Positions 52,873 to 62,381 of a stretch of 64,000 nt of DNA are shown here, in pieces; the stretch's first letter is position 1; every line of letters begins with the position of its first letter. The notes beneath the pieces are model-generated. The model ran no database searches. It saw nothing but the letters and a program-made list of their open reading frames with translations, and was not told the origin of the DNA. Origin of the DNA: an uncultured Porphyromonadaceae bacterium (GTDB lineage: Bacteria > Bacteroidota > Bacteroidia > Bacteroidales > Muribaculaceae); assembly GCA_947174995.1 (NCBI GenBank), contig CAMWLC010000001.1:1-64000 (forward strand), read 5' to 3'. A program made the translations under genes and the position numbers.

Positions 52873-54351
52873 TCACTTTCGCCAGAAAGAGGGGACGAAA
52901 AGGAGCATGACGGTGAAGAGCTCCAGACGTCCCACCAGCATCACGAAGGTGAGCAGCCACTTGCCGGCGGCTGGGAGAGCCGAGAACTGCCAGGAGATAC
53001 CGTTGATTTCCGTTCCGATTCCGGCATTGGAGATGGCCGAGAGACCGTAGAAGAAAGCAGTCTTGAGCGGAAGCCCCATGATCACGAGCAGGATGCCGCA
53101 CCCTATGATGACGAAAATGTAGACGAAGAGGAACGCGAGCACCTTCTGCACCACGAGATATGAGGTGCCCTTGCCGTTGATGCACACCGTGGTCACGGCA
53201 CTCGGGTGCATCATCTTGTAAAACTCATTCCTGAGAAACTTGAAAAGCACTATGAAGCGGTCGATTTTCGCGCCCCCCGACGTACTTCCCGCGCAGGCAC
53301 CGGTCATCATCATCATTATCAGCACCATCTCCGAGAGGGAACCCCAATTATGGAAATCCGGCTCCGTGATGCCCGTGGAGGATATGACCGAAACGGCCTG
53401 GAAGAGGGGGTCGAGCGTGAAGTCGCCCACGGAGTGTCCGATATTGCGGAGAAGCACGTTGAGACAGAAGAGGGCGTAGCCTATGAGAATCCACCACACA
53501 TACCATTTCAGGGGCTCGTTGCGCAGGGCGCGGCGCGGATGCCCGGTGACGGCGGCATACATCAGGGAGAAATTCACGCCTCCGAGAAACATGAACACCG
53601 TCACCACTATTTTGACATATATGCTTCCCAGATCGAGCACCGACTGGTCAGCCACGGCGAATCCTCCGGTCGACATGATGGAGAGGCCGTAGCACACGGC
53701 GTCGAAAAACTTCATGCCCGAGAAGAGCAGGAGCACCGTCAGACATCCGGTCAGGATGATATAGATGAGCCATAGGCTTTTGGCCGTATTGCTCACGCGC
53801 GGACGCAGCTTGTCGTGGGTGATGCCAGTCACCTCGGCATTGAACATCTGCATCCCCCCCTGGTAATTCAGCATCGGGAGCACTGCGAGGGTGAAGAGTA
53901 TGATACCCATGCCGCCGATCCACTGCGTGACACACCGCCACAGGATTATGGAGTCGGGTACGCCATGAAGGGTGTTGAGCGCCGACATACCCGTGGTGGT
54001 GAAGCCGCTCATTGTCTCGAAAAAGGCATCCGTGACATTGGTGTGCGTGTCGCAGAAAAGGAAGGGGAGCATACCGAAGAGGGCGAGGATCTCCCATGTC
54101 AGCGACACGAGGAGGATGGCCTCGCGCTTGCCCATCTCGCGGCTTTTGGGACGTATGCTCATCATTCCGAATCCGGCTCCGAGAGTGATCAGGAGCGACC
54201 ACACGAATCCCATCACCCCCTTGTCTCCCGTGAGCAGACCGGCGATGGTGGGGAAGAGCATGAACGCCGCCAGTATCATCAGCAGCCAGCCCACCACCCG
54301 CAGGAGCATGGGCACATTGATATAGAATTTTGGACGGAACACCGAACTCAT
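52873..54351 (-). CDS. trkH: Trk/Ktr-type potassium uptake membrane subunit
   Basis: This 492-aa membrane protein has about ten helices and the repeated selectivity-filter P-loops (SGFTTTGMSALNT, SIMSTGGFAVAD, SSTGITEPDF, AISNAGIGTEI) of TrkH/TrkG/KtrB. It conducts K+ into the cell with the TrkA regulatory ring. The start at 54351 (MSSVFRPKF) overlaps the trkA stop in an ATGA arrangement, indicating translational coupling; an ATG 9 nt upstream is less likely. Confidence 0.94.
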   Translation of the reverse strand: MSSVFRPKFYINVPMLLRVVGWLLMILAAFMLFPTIAGLLTGDKGVMGFVWSLLITLGAGFGMMSIRPKSREMGKREAILLVSLTWEILALFGMLPFLFCDTHTNVTDAFFETMSGFTTTGMSALNTLHGVPDSIILWRCVTQWIGGMGIILFTLAVLPMLNYQGGMQMFNAEVTGITHDKLRPRVSNTAKSLWLIYIILTGCLTVLLLFSGMKFFDAVCYGLSIMSTGGFAVADQSVLDLGSIYVKIVVTVFMFLGGVNFSLMYAAVTGHPRRALRNEPLKWYVWWILIGYALFCLNVLLRNIGHSVGDFTLDPLFQAVSVISSTGITEPDFHNWGSLSEMVLIMMMMTGACAGSTSGGAKIDRFIVLFKFLRNEFYKMMHPSAVTTVCINGKGTSYLVVQKVLAFLFVYIFVIIGCGILLVIMGLPLKTAFFYGLSAISNAGIGTEINGISWQFSALPAAGKWLLTFVMLVGRLELFTVMLLFVPSFWRK

Positions 54352-55682
54352 GAAAACCACTTTTCAATTTTATGAATCGTGCCGGAGAGGCAGAACACCA
54401 CGACATAATCTCCGGCCTCGATTTTCGACATACCGGAAATAAGCTCGCAGTGGTCGCCGCGCACCAGCGCGGCCAGAGTCATGCCGTAGGGGAGATGGAG
54501 GTCCTTGACCGGGGCGCGGGTGATTTTAGCTCCGGGCTTGACGGGAATCTCCGCCACCTCGGCGTCGGCGAGAGCGAGGAATTTGGAATTGTGCTCGTCG
54601 GCATCCAGCAGAATCTTGAAGATGCGGCTGGACGCGAGGAGTTTCTTGTTGATGGTGGTGCCGATGTTCAGGCTCTCGGCACTTGAGACGAACTGAAGAT
54701 TCTCCACATCGGCTATGGTCTTCGGCACTCCGAACTCCTTGGCTGTCAGGCATGAGAGGATATTCGTCTCGGAGGAATCGGTGAGAGCCATGAAGGCGTC
54801 ATACTGATAGATGTTGTTGTCGCGCAGCACCTCGATGTCGCGCCCGTCGCCGCACACGATTTCGCAGTCCGGGAAGTTCTCGGCCAGTTCCTCGCATCTG
54901 GGGCGGCTGACGTCGATGACCTTGATGTGGTATTTGTCGGCATATTGCCTCATGAATCGGGCCGCTATGCGTGAGCCTCCCATGATGAGCACCTTCTTGA
55001 TGTTTCGCTTCTTCTTGCAGGAGAGTTCGCGCACCTCGCTCACGAAGGGGGGAGTGGTGATGAAATACACGATGTCGTTCTCGCGTATCTCGTCATTACC
55101 GTTGGGGATGATGGTCTCGGTTTTGCGCTTGATGGCCGCGATATGGAAATCGTGGTTTTTGATGGGGAGATCCTTGATTTTAACTCCGAAGAGCGGAAAT
55201 GACGGCGAGGGTTTGACTCCGATGAGTATCAGGGCGCCGTCGTGAAGTTCTCCCCAGTAGCGCGCCCAGTTGTGGGAGAGGGCGGTATTGATTTCTATGG
55301 CCGCCAGATTCTCGGGATAGATGAGGGCGTCAACACCTAATTCCCGGAGTATAAGACCGTTTTCCTTGCGCAGGAACTCGGAATTGTCGATTCGCGCCAC
55401 GGTCTTTCCGGCCCCCAACTTCTTGGCGATGGCGCAGGAGGTGATGTTCCGGGTCTCGTAAGGCGTCACCGCGATGTAGAGGTCTGCCGAACCCACGCCT
55501 ATACTTCTCAGCGCCTCGAAGGACGAGGTGGAGCCGTTGAAGGTCATCAGATTGTAGTTGGCGTCGATGATGTCGAGTCGCTCCTGATTGCTGTCAAGAA
55601 GGATTATGTCCTGCTCCTCGTTGCTGAGCAGTTTGGCGAGATGCGTACCCACCTCTCCGGCTCCGGCTATCACTATCTTCAT
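54348..55682 (-). CDS. trkA: Trk system potassium uptake regulatory protein
   Basis: This 444-aa protein has two RCK units: N1 with IVIAGAGEVGTHLAKLLSNEE (NAD-binding GxGxxG), a first C-subdomain, then N2 with VLIMGGSRIAARFMRQYAD and a second C-subdomain. It binds NAD(H)/ATP and gates TrkH. It overlaps dxs upstream by 4 nt and trkH downstream by 4 nt, so dxs-trkA-trkH are translationally coupled. Confidence 0.95.
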   Translation of the reverse strand: MKIVIAGAGEVGTHLAKLLSNEEQDIILLDSNQERLDIIDANYNLMTFNGSTSSFEALRSIGVGSADLYIAVTPYETRNITSCAIAKKLGAGKTVARIDNSEFLRKENGLILRELGVDALIYPENLAAIEINTALSHNWARYWGELHDGALILIGVKPSPSFPLFGVKIKDLPIKNHDFHIAAIKRKTETIIPNGNDEIRENDIVYFITTPPFVSEVRELSCKKKRNIKKVLIMGGSRIAARFMRQYADKYHIKVIDVSRPRCEELAENFPDCEIVCGDGRDIEVLRDNNIYQYDAFMALTDSSETNILSCLTAKEFGVPKTIADVENLQFVSSAESLNIGTTINKKLLASSRIFKILLDADEHNSKFLALADAEVAEIPVKPGAKITRAPVKDLHLPYGMTLAALVRGDHCELISGMSKIEAGDYVVVFCLSGTIHKIEKWFS

Positions 55683-57595
55683 TCCGCTTCCCCTTTACTC
55701 AATGCCTTCACGATGCCGGCCGTGTCGTAGCCGCAGATGGCCTTCAGCTCGCCCACCTTGCCGTGTGACACCCATTTATCGGGCACTCCGAGATGTCTGA
55801 CCCCACCCTTGTATCCGAACGTGTCGAGTGCATCGGCCACCGCGGAGCCAAGTCCACCGGCCACCGTGCCGTCTTCCAGCGTGAATACTCTCTCGTATCG
55901 TGAGGCTATATCACGCAGCAACGCGTTGTCGAGGGGCTTGAGCCATATCATATCGTAATGGTCCACGGGTATGCCGAGTCGCTCCAGTTCTTCGACGGCC
56001 TTCGCCGCATCGGTAGCCGGGCCTATTGAGAGGAGGGCCGTCCGCGCTCCGGGACGTGACGAGAGGATTCTTCCCTTGCCGGGAGTGATGGTCTTCATCG
56101 GTGTCTGCCAGTCGGGATTGACGGCGGCGCCGCGCGGATACCTGATGGCCAGAGGTCCGTCGAGCGAAAGCGAGGTGAACATGATGTCGCGCAGGGTCTC
56201 CTCATCGGCGGGGGCGGCGATTTTCAGTCCCGGAATCGGGCGTAGATAGGCCAGGTCAAGGAGGCCGTGATGGGTTACTCCATCCTCACCCACGATACCG
56301 GCGCGGTCGATGCAGAACGTCACGGGTAGTCCCTGTATCGCCACATCGTTGATGATATTGTCGTAGGCACGCTGGAGGAAGGATGAGTATATCGCCACGA
56401 AGGGACGCTTTCCCGCGGCAGCGAGGCCTCCGGCGAAGGTTACTGCGTGTCCCTCGGATATGCCCACATCGAAAGTGCGTTTCGGAAACTCCCTGAGCAT
56501 ATGCACCATCGAAGTGCCTGTCGGCATGGCTGCCGTGATGCCCATCACGCGGTCATCCTCGCGCGCCAGTTCCACCAGAGTGCGTCCGAACACCTCCTGC
56601 CAGGGGAGGGGAGCCCCTTCGGAGCTTTTCTTTTTCCTCTCTCCCGTGGCGGGATCGAACGGGCCGGGGGCGTGCCATGTCGTGGGATCCAGCTCGGCCT
56701 GTTCATATCCCTTTCCCTTGGTGGTGCGCAGATGGAGTATGCGCGGCCCCTCCATATCCTTGATGTCACGGAGCACGCGCACGATCTTCTCGACATCATG
56801 CCCGTCGAAGGGACCGAAATATCGTATGTTGAGTCCCTCGAAGATGTTCTGGTCTCCCGAGATGAATGACTTCACCGAATTGTTGAGGCGCAGCAGACGT
56901 CCCTTCTTCTTATCCGTGAGATATCCCTTGCGCATCATCCAGTTGGCCAGGCGGTGGCGCCAGCGGTTGTATCCCTCCGAAGTGTAAAGCTCGGAGAGGT
57001 ATCGGTGCAGGGCGCCGACATTGTCGTCGATGCTCATATCGTTGTCGTTGAGGATGATGAGCAGGTTGTTGGGATTGTTGGAGACGTTGTTGAGTCCCTC
57101 GAAAGCCAGGCCGTTGCCTATTGAGGCGTCGCCGATGACGGCCACGGTTTTGCGGTTTTCGTGGCCCGGGGTATTACGGTCGGCGATGGCCATGCCGAGG
57201 GCTGCGGATATGGAGTTGCCGGCATGTCCGGTGACGAAAGTGTCATACGGTGACTCCGAGGGAGTGGGGAAGCCGCTTATTCCCCCTAACGTGCGCTGCG
57301 CATCAAACGCCTCGCGGCGGCCCGTGAGTATCTTATGGGCGTATGCCTGGTGGCCGACATCCCACACTATGCGGTCTTCCGGGGTATTGAACACATAATG
57401 GAGAGCCACGATAATCTCCACGGCCCCCATGCTTGAGGCGAAATGACCCGGATTCGCCGAGAGGCGCGAGATGATGAACTTGCGCAGGTCGGCACAGACC
57501 TCGGGTAGCTTCTCCACCGGCAGACTACGCAGGTCGGCCGGGGAGTCGATTCTGGCAAGGAGGGGAGGTACGTTGAGTGCTTTGTTATTCTCCAT
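55679..57595 (-). CDS. dxs: 1-Deoxy-D-xylulose-5-phosphate synthase
   Basis: This 638-aa ThDP enzyme begins its fold with NPGHFASSMGAVEIIVALHYVF. The ThDP motif AVIGDASIGNGLAFEGLNNV...NLLIILNDNDMSID (GDG-type) follows, with DVGISEGHAVTFAGGLA and DRAGIVGEDGVTHHGLLDLAYLR after that. It makes DXP from pyruvate and glyceraldehyde-3-phosphate for isoprenoids, including the menaquinone side chain and undecaprenyl phosphate. Length is normal. Its upstream neighbour is a small membrane protein gene 9 nt away; its stop overlaps the trkA start. Confidence 0.96.
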   Translation of the reverse strand: MENNKALNVPPLLARIDSPADLRSLPVEKLPEVCADLRKFIISRLSANPGHFASSMGAVEIIVALHYVFNTPEDRIVWDVGHQAYAHKILTGRREAFDAQRTLGGISGFPTPSESPYDTFVTGHAGNSISAALGMAIADRNTPGHENRKTVAVIGDASIGNGLAFEGLNNVSNNPNNLLIILNDNDMSIDDNVGALHRYLSELYTSEGYNRWRHRLANWMMRKGYLTDKKKGRLLRLNNSVKSFISGDQNIFEGLNIRYFGPFDGHDVEKIVRVLRDIKDMEGPRILHLRTTKGKGYEQAELDPTTWHAPGPFDPATGERKKKSSEGAPLPWQEVFGRTLVELAREDDRVMGITAAMPTGTSMVHMLREFPKRTFDVGISEGHAVTFAGGLAAAGKRPFVAIYSSFLQRAYDNIINDVAIQGLPVTFCIDRAGIVGEDGVTHHGLLDLAYLRPIPGLKIAAPADEETLRDIMFTSLSLDGPLAIRYPRGAAVNPDWQTPMKTITPGKGRILSSRPGARTALLSIGPATDAAKAVEELERLGIPVDHYDMIWLKPLDNALLRDIASRYERVFTLEDGTVAGGLGSAVADALDTFGYKGGVRHLGVPDKWVSHGKVGELKAICGYDTAGIVKALSKGEAE

Positions 57596-57604
57596 GATAT
57601 GTGT

Positions 57605-57808
57605 TCATTTCCGGTTGTCGCGTTTGTCACCGCCCCCTTGCGAGGGACGGATGTACCGTTTCCACAGCGGCACGAAGATTATGATTCCCGACGCGACTAT
57701 CAGGAATGCATTTTTGCCCGTCAGGCCCCCTGCCGAGACAAGTATCCAGCAGAGCCACAGCCAGAGAAGGGCGAGAAACAGTATGACTATTATATGTCGG
57801 GTTTCCAT
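57605..57808 (-). CDS. Small two-helix membrane protein (67 aa)
   Basis: I do not recognise a family. Two hydrophobic segments (about residues 5-27 and 32-48) are followed by a basic cytoplasmic-type tail (WKRYIRPSQGGGDKRDNRK). It lies 9 nt upstream of dxs on the same strand, so it is probably the first gene of the dxs-trkA-trkH operon. No upstream promoter with both boxes is convincing. Confidence 0.65.
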   Translation of the reverse strand: METRHIIVILFLALLWLWLCWILVSAGGLTGKNAFLIVASGIIIFVPLWKRYIRPSQGGGDKRDNRK

Positions 57809-57954
57809 CGGAATTGCGAAATTACAAAAATTTTTTGAAAAAAAGTTAATCCACGGTGAAAAATATGCCTCCTCCGGATGTTACTATAAGACCCCGGCCC
57901 ATCAATTATCCTGATAAAAAGACACTGTTGACCGGGATAACAAAGACCATAAGC

Positions 57955-58944
57955 ATGACACACGCCTCCCCACGCGCCCCACGCACAGGCAGAGACCGCC
58001 GCCACAATGAATCCCCCTCAGCAACCGGGGCACTGACGATATGTCTGGTCCTCGCGCTGCTCTTCTGCATGGCGGCCTGTGCTCCCCGTTTCCGCACGGG
58101 AGAGGAGATGGGGGATGATGCCGTGGAGGATACGCTGACGGTTGCTGCCGACACGGTTGAAGTACCCGCAGGCCCGGTGTGGAAGTCATTCAGCGGCACC
58201 GAGGAGATACTCGCATACATGGAGGCGTCCCCTTCGGCGTCGCGTTACAGGGTCGGGATTCTCCCCGACATGGCCCGCGAGGCTCCCGATTATGCCGAAA
58301 AACTACTCAATAACCATTATCCCCGCTTCCTGATAGCTGACAAGGGTTCGATGCGCGTGATAGTCTACGACAGCCTCGGCGTAGAGTTGCGCTCCTTCCG
58401 CATGGCGGCCGGAAAGAACTACGGCACCAAGCACAAGCGTCGCGACTGCCGCACGCCCGAGGGTTTTTTCAGCGTTGAGGGAGTATATAACAGCACAGAG
58501 TGGCTTTACACCGACGACGACGGCAACACCTCGCAGGTGAAGGGACAGTTCGGCCCTCGCTTCATACGTCTGCTGATACCCACCACACGGCAAATAGGCA
58601 TCCATGGCACGTGTGCCCCTTGGAGCGTGGGAGGACGACGCAGCCACGGATGTATGCGCCTGAAAAACGAGGATATACTCGAACTGGTGAATTTAGTGGA
58701 CTCCGGTATGCCGGTGATAGTTAACCCTTCATGGCGCGACATGCAGGTCAACGAGAGTGAGGGAGCCGACGTGAGGAGAGTACGCACGGGATATGCCGAC
58801 ATCACGCGCCCGAAGACGGCAGCGGCTCCCGCAGCGGACAGCGCGACGGTATCCTCGGACACTTCTGCAGTCGCCCCGAAACATGAATCTATCCATACCC
58901 CGGAAGTCTCTCCGGCCGACAGTGTGTCTGAGCCGGGTATTTAG
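57955..58944 (+). CDS. L,D-transpeptidase (YkuD family) lipoprotein
   Basis: This 329-aa protein has a long basic N-region, a hydrophobic core and a Cys in LLFCMAAC that fits a lipoprotein signal. The YkuD catalytic domain (about residues 120-255) has IGIHGTCAPWSVGGRRSHGCMRL, with the conserved His and the SHGC nucleophile Cys. It cross-links peptidoglycan or anchors proteins to it in the periplasm. The tail after residue 260 is low-complexity Ala/Ser/Thr-rich. The start at 57955 was chosen for the compact signal; an in-frame ATG at 57856 would add an unlikely 33-residue extension. Confidence 0.85.
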   Translation: MTHASPRAPRTGRDRRHNESPSATGALTICLVLALLFCMAACAPRFRTGEEMGDDAVEDTLTVAADTVEVPAGPVWKSFSGTEEILAYMEASPSASRYRVGILPDMAREAPDYAEKLLNNHYPRFLIADKGSMRVIVYDSLGVELRSFRMAAGKNYGTKHKRRDCRTPEGFFSVEGVYNSTEWLYTDDDGNTSQVKGQFGPRFIRLLIPTTRQIGIHGTCAPWSVGGRRSHGCMRLKNEDILELVNLVDSGMPVIVNPSWRDMQVNESEGADVRRVRTGYADITRPKTAAAPAADSATVSSDTSAVAPKHESIHTPEVSPADSVSEPGI

Positions 58945-59011
58945 CCCATGGGTAAAATAATAAAATCGCATATTTTAAGATTGTAAATTTCGGAAATTGG
59001 CGCGAAATTGT

Positions 59012-59019
59012 TAAATTTG
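59012..59019 (+). promoter_or_regulatory. ftsK promoter -7 box
   Basis: TAAATTTG fits the -7 box; the ftsK start codon lies only 16 nt downstream at 59035. The in-frame ATG at 59008 precedes the box and cannot be the start of a transcript from here. The -33 region at the expected distance reads TTCG, one mismatch from TTTG. Confidence 0.6.
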
Positions 59020-59034
59020 CATCTGTTTTTACTT

Positions 59035-61635
59035 ATGGACAGATACGAATCATACAACCCCGCCATACCCACCGAGGAGACCCAGCCCCAGTTGCCTCCC
59101 GCGCCCGAACCGGAGAACCGGAAAACCACGGGGCGCAAACGCAAGAAGGCCGACAAGGAAAAACCGGACGCCGCCGCTCCCCGAGTGGCCCGACCGGCTG
59201 CTAAAGAAACCACGGATCTCACCCTCTCCGCTATAGTGGAGAAGGTAAAGACCTGGGCAGGATCGCAGACCGTCAGACTGCTCACCGGCCTTGTGTTAGG
59301 TTGTCTCGGAGTGTATTTAGGCATATCCTTCTTCTCATATCTCGCCGACTGTTTCCGCGACCAGTCCGCCATAGCCTCCGCTGAAATCGGGGCCGCGCGT
59401 GGCGTGGCCAATTCCGGCGGCGAGGCCGGAGCGCGTCTTTCGGAACTGCTCATCAACCGTGGATACGGACTCGGTGCGGCCGTGATAGTGTTCTGGCTTT
59501 TAGCCATGTCGCTCAAGGAGTTGACCGGAAAACCCCGTTTCAAGACCGTCAATTTCACCATCAAGTGCATCGTGGCCTTCATCACTATTTCCCTTATCGT
59601 AGGACTGGCCACGATAGGGCTCGATTCCACTGTCAACTGGGGAGGATGGCACGGACGGTATGTCAACGAATTTGTCATCTCCTTCTTCGGATGGACCGGA
59701 GGCGCCGTGCTTTGCGTGCTGATGCTCGGCGTGTTCGTCATCATCTGCCTGCGCGACATCATCAACTGGATACTGCGCGTCCGCCGTGTGTCAGCCGAGC
59801 GCAAGGCCCGCCGCATGGAGGCGGAGGAGCAGCGCCGCAAGGTAGAGGAGGAGATAGCCGAAATGGCGCGTCGTGAGGCCGAGGAGGCCGTCGCTGCAGG
59901 TGAGGCCGTCGCCGAGCATGAGGAGACTGCCGAAGAGCAGGAGGATGTGGTGACATTCGGAGGCAACGAAGCCGCCCTCTACGAGGAACTCCCCGACCTT
60001 GAAGAAGAGGAGGTGGAAAGACCCGATTCTCCAACGGGTGATGACGTCACGACCGATGGAGAAGCGGGAGAAAATGAGGAGGAAGAAGAGGAGGAGATGG
60101 TGGTCAACGTCGGCACGGTGGTGAAGGCGGACACCCCGCGTTCCTCCGGAAGCATGAAGAAGGACTATCGCTTCCCTCCTTGCGAGATCTTGCGCCCCGG
60201 CGTGGAGAAAATCAGCATCGACACCACCGAGCAACTCGAAAACAAGGAGAAAATCCGCAAGACCCTGCTTGACTTCGGCATCCCAATCGTAAGCATAGAG
60301 GCCACGGTGGGCCCGACAGTCACGCTATACGAGATACGTCCCGACAAGGGGGTGAAGATAGCCCGCATACGAAACCTCGTGGACGACATCGCCCTTAGCC
60401 TCTCCGCGATAGGTGTGCGTATCATAGCCCCGATACCGGGCAAAGGCACCGTAGGCATAGAGGTAGCCAACAAGGATCCGCAGACAGTGTCGATGCGCAC
60501 CGTGATACAGTCTCGCAAATACCAGGAATCCCGCTATCGTCTCCCCGTCGCGCTTGGATGCACCATCTCCAACGACGTCTACATCACGGACCTCGCCAAG
60601 ATGCCTCACCTGCTCGTGGCGGGCGCCACGGGTCAGGGTAAATCCGTGGGACTCAACGCTCTCATCGCGTCACTCCTCTACTGCCGCCGTCCCGACGAAC
60701 TGAAATTCGTCATGATCGACCCCAAGATGGTGGAGTTTTCCCTTTATGCCAAGATAGAGAAGCACTATCTCGCCAAGATACCCGATGCCGACGAACCCAT
60801 CATCACCGATATGTCGAAAGTGGTGGCCACGCTCAGCTCCCTCTGCGTGGAGATGGACGACCGCTACCAGCTCCTCAAGGATGCGCAAGTGCGCAATCTC
60901 GAGGAGTATAACGCCAAGTTCAAGGAGGGAAGGCTCAACCCCGAAAACGGTCATAAATTCCTCCCCTACATAGTGGTGATAGTGGATGAGTTCAGCGACT
61001 TGATCATGACCTCCGGCAAGGAGGTGGAGATGCCCATAGCGCGTCTGGCGCAGAAGGCCAGGGCCGTGGGCATGCACGTGATCATAGCCACGCAGCGACC
61101 CTCCACCAACGTCATCACCGGCATCATCAAAGCGAACTTCCCGGCGCGCATAGCGTTTAAAGTAAGTTCGGGTGTGGATTCCAAGACGATCCTCGACACC
61201 ACCGGGGCGCAGCAGCTTATCGGACGCGGAGACATGCTGATAAGCAACAGCTCGGAGATGGTGCGCGTGCAGTGCGCCTTCATCGACACCCCGGAAGTGG
61301 AGGAAATCTGCGACTACATCGCGGCCCAGCCCTTCGGCGAGGGAGCATATATCCTTCCTGAGCCTGTGTCCGTGGGTGAAGATGGGGAGGGCCCCATAGC
61401 CGGGAACGGCTTCGGGGAGAGAGACCCCCTCTTCGACGAGTGTGCCCGAGTGGTGGTGATGTCAAACACCGCCTCCACATCCTCGCTCCAGCGCCGGTAT
61501 GCCATAGGTTACAACCGCGCCGGAAAGATCATGGACCAGCTCGAAGCCGCAGGAATCGTAGGTCCCTCGCAGGGGGGCAAGCCCCGTGCGGTGCTCGTGG
61601 ACCAGGTGACGCTCGAATCCATACTCGGAGGGTGA
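59035..61635 (+). CDS. ftsK: DNA translocase FtsK/SpoIIIE
   Basis: This 866-aa protein has an N-terminal Pro/Lys-rich cytoplasmic leader, then four membrane helices (about residues 80-245). A highly acidic Glu-rich linker follows (about 250-375), then the alpha/beta motor with Walker A HLLVAGATGQGKSVGLNALI and Walker B YIVVIVDEFSDLIM. A C-terminal gamma winged helix ends the protein (SSLQRRYAIGYNRAGKIMDQL). It pumps chromosome ends apart at the division septum. Start chosen from the promoter position. Confidence 0.96.
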   Translation: MDRYESYNPAIPTEETQPQLPPAPEPENRKTTGRKRKKADKEKPDAAAPRVARPAAKETTDLTLSAIVEKVKTWAGSQTVRLLTGLVLGCLGVYLGISFFSYLADCFRDQSAIASAEIGAARGVANSGGEAGARLSELLINRGYGLGAAVIVFWLLAMSLKELTGKPRFKTVNFTIKCIVAFITISLIVGLATIGLDSTVNWGGWHGRYVNEFVISFFGWTGGAVLCVLMLGVFVIICLRDIINWILRVRRVSAERKARRMEAEEQRRKVEEEIAEMARREAEEAVAAGEAVAEHEETAEEQEDVVTFGGNEAALYEELPDLEEEEVERPDSPTGDDVTTDGEAGENEEEEEEEMVVNVGTVVKADTPRSSGSMKKDYRFPPCEILRPGVEKISIDTTEQLENKEKIRKTLLDFGIPIVSIEATVGPTVTLYEIRPDKGVKIARIRNLVDDIALSLSAIGVRIIAPIPGKGTVGIEVANKDPQTVSMRTVIQSRKYQESRYRLPVALGCTISNDVYITDLAKMPHLLVAGATGQGKSVGLNALIASLLYCRRPDELKFVMIDPKMVEFSLYAKIEKHYLAKIPDADEPIITDMSKVVATLSSLCVEMDDRYQLLKDAQVRNLEEYNAKFKEGRLNPENGHKFLPYIVVIVDEFSDLIMTSGKEVEMPIARLAQKARAVGMHVIIATQRPSTNVITGIIKANFPARIAFKVSSGVDSKTILDTTGAQQLIGRGDMLISNSSEMVRVQCAFIDTPEVEEICDYIAAQPFGEGAYILPEPVSVGEDGEGPIAGNGFGERDPLFDECARVVVMSNTASTSSLQRRYAIGYNRAGKIMDQLEAAGIVGPSQGGKPRAVLVDQVTLESILGG

Positions 61636-61688
61636 TAACATCCCTCCGTACAGACAACCAAAAGATCTCTCCACACAGACAAACAGCC

Positions 61689-62321
61689 ATGCGAATGATC
61701 AAGAACAACAAAATACTCCGTATCCTCGCGGTCCTGGTGATGGCGGTAGGTTTCTGCCTCCCCTCTTACTCGGGCGCCCCGCAGATAATGAAGCGGGCCT
61801 CCGCGCTGATGGACAGGGCCTCCGGGATAGACGCCACATTCACGATGACTACCGGGGGAAGGTCGGTGAAGGGCTCGCTGAAGTCCTCGGCCGCCGGATT
61901 CGTGCTGACCACTCCCTCCTACACCTCCTGGTATGACGGTCGCAATCTCTGGACCTACAACGCCTCGGCACGGGAGACCACCCTCACCCTTCCATCCAAA
62001 GAAGAGCTGTGCGAGGCCAATCCCATGATGATGGTGTCCGGATACGCCAACGCCTTCACCGCGGCCTTCGCCAAGAAGCAGACGGCGGGCACGCACACCA
62101 TCGTCCTGCTCCCCAAGAGCCGCAAATCTGGCCTGAAAAACGTGGTGCTGGTGATTGACAGCCGCACATACAAGCCAACCCGCATCACGGTCAATCCCGC
62201 CTCGGGAGCATCCGTGAGCGTAGCCATACACTCGCTGCGCACCGACGCCAAGTTCAGCAAATCTTCATTCACGTATCCTAAATCAAAATATCCCAAAGTC
62301 GAGGTAATCGACCTGAGATAA
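61689..62321 (+). CDS. lolA: LolA-like outer membrane lipoprotein carrier protein
   Basis: This 210-aa protein has a signal peptide (residues 1-33, ILRILAVLVMAVGFCLPSYSG) followed by a LolA-type open beta-barrel fold pattern (GSLKSSAAGFVLTTPSYTSWYDGRNLWTYN and YKPTRITVNPASG). LolA chaperones lipoproteins across the periplasm. The longer upstream frame belongs to ftsK DNA and was rejected. It follows ftsK by 53 nt, a frequent pairing in bacteria. Confidence 0.87.
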   Translation: MRMIKNNKILRILAVLVMAVGFCLPSYSGAPQIMKRASALMDRASGIDATFTMTTGGRSVKGSLKSSAAGFVLTTPSYTSWYDGRNLWTYNASARETTLTLPSKEELCEANPMMMVSGYANAFTAAFAKKQTAGTHTIVLLPKSRKSGLKNVVLVIDSRTYKPTRITVNPASGASVSVAIHSLRTDAKFSKSSFTYPKSKYPKVEVIDLR

Positions 62322-62381
62322 CTGATAACTAAAATCTGAAAACTGAACACTCAACACTTAAAACTAAAAACTCATAAAGCC

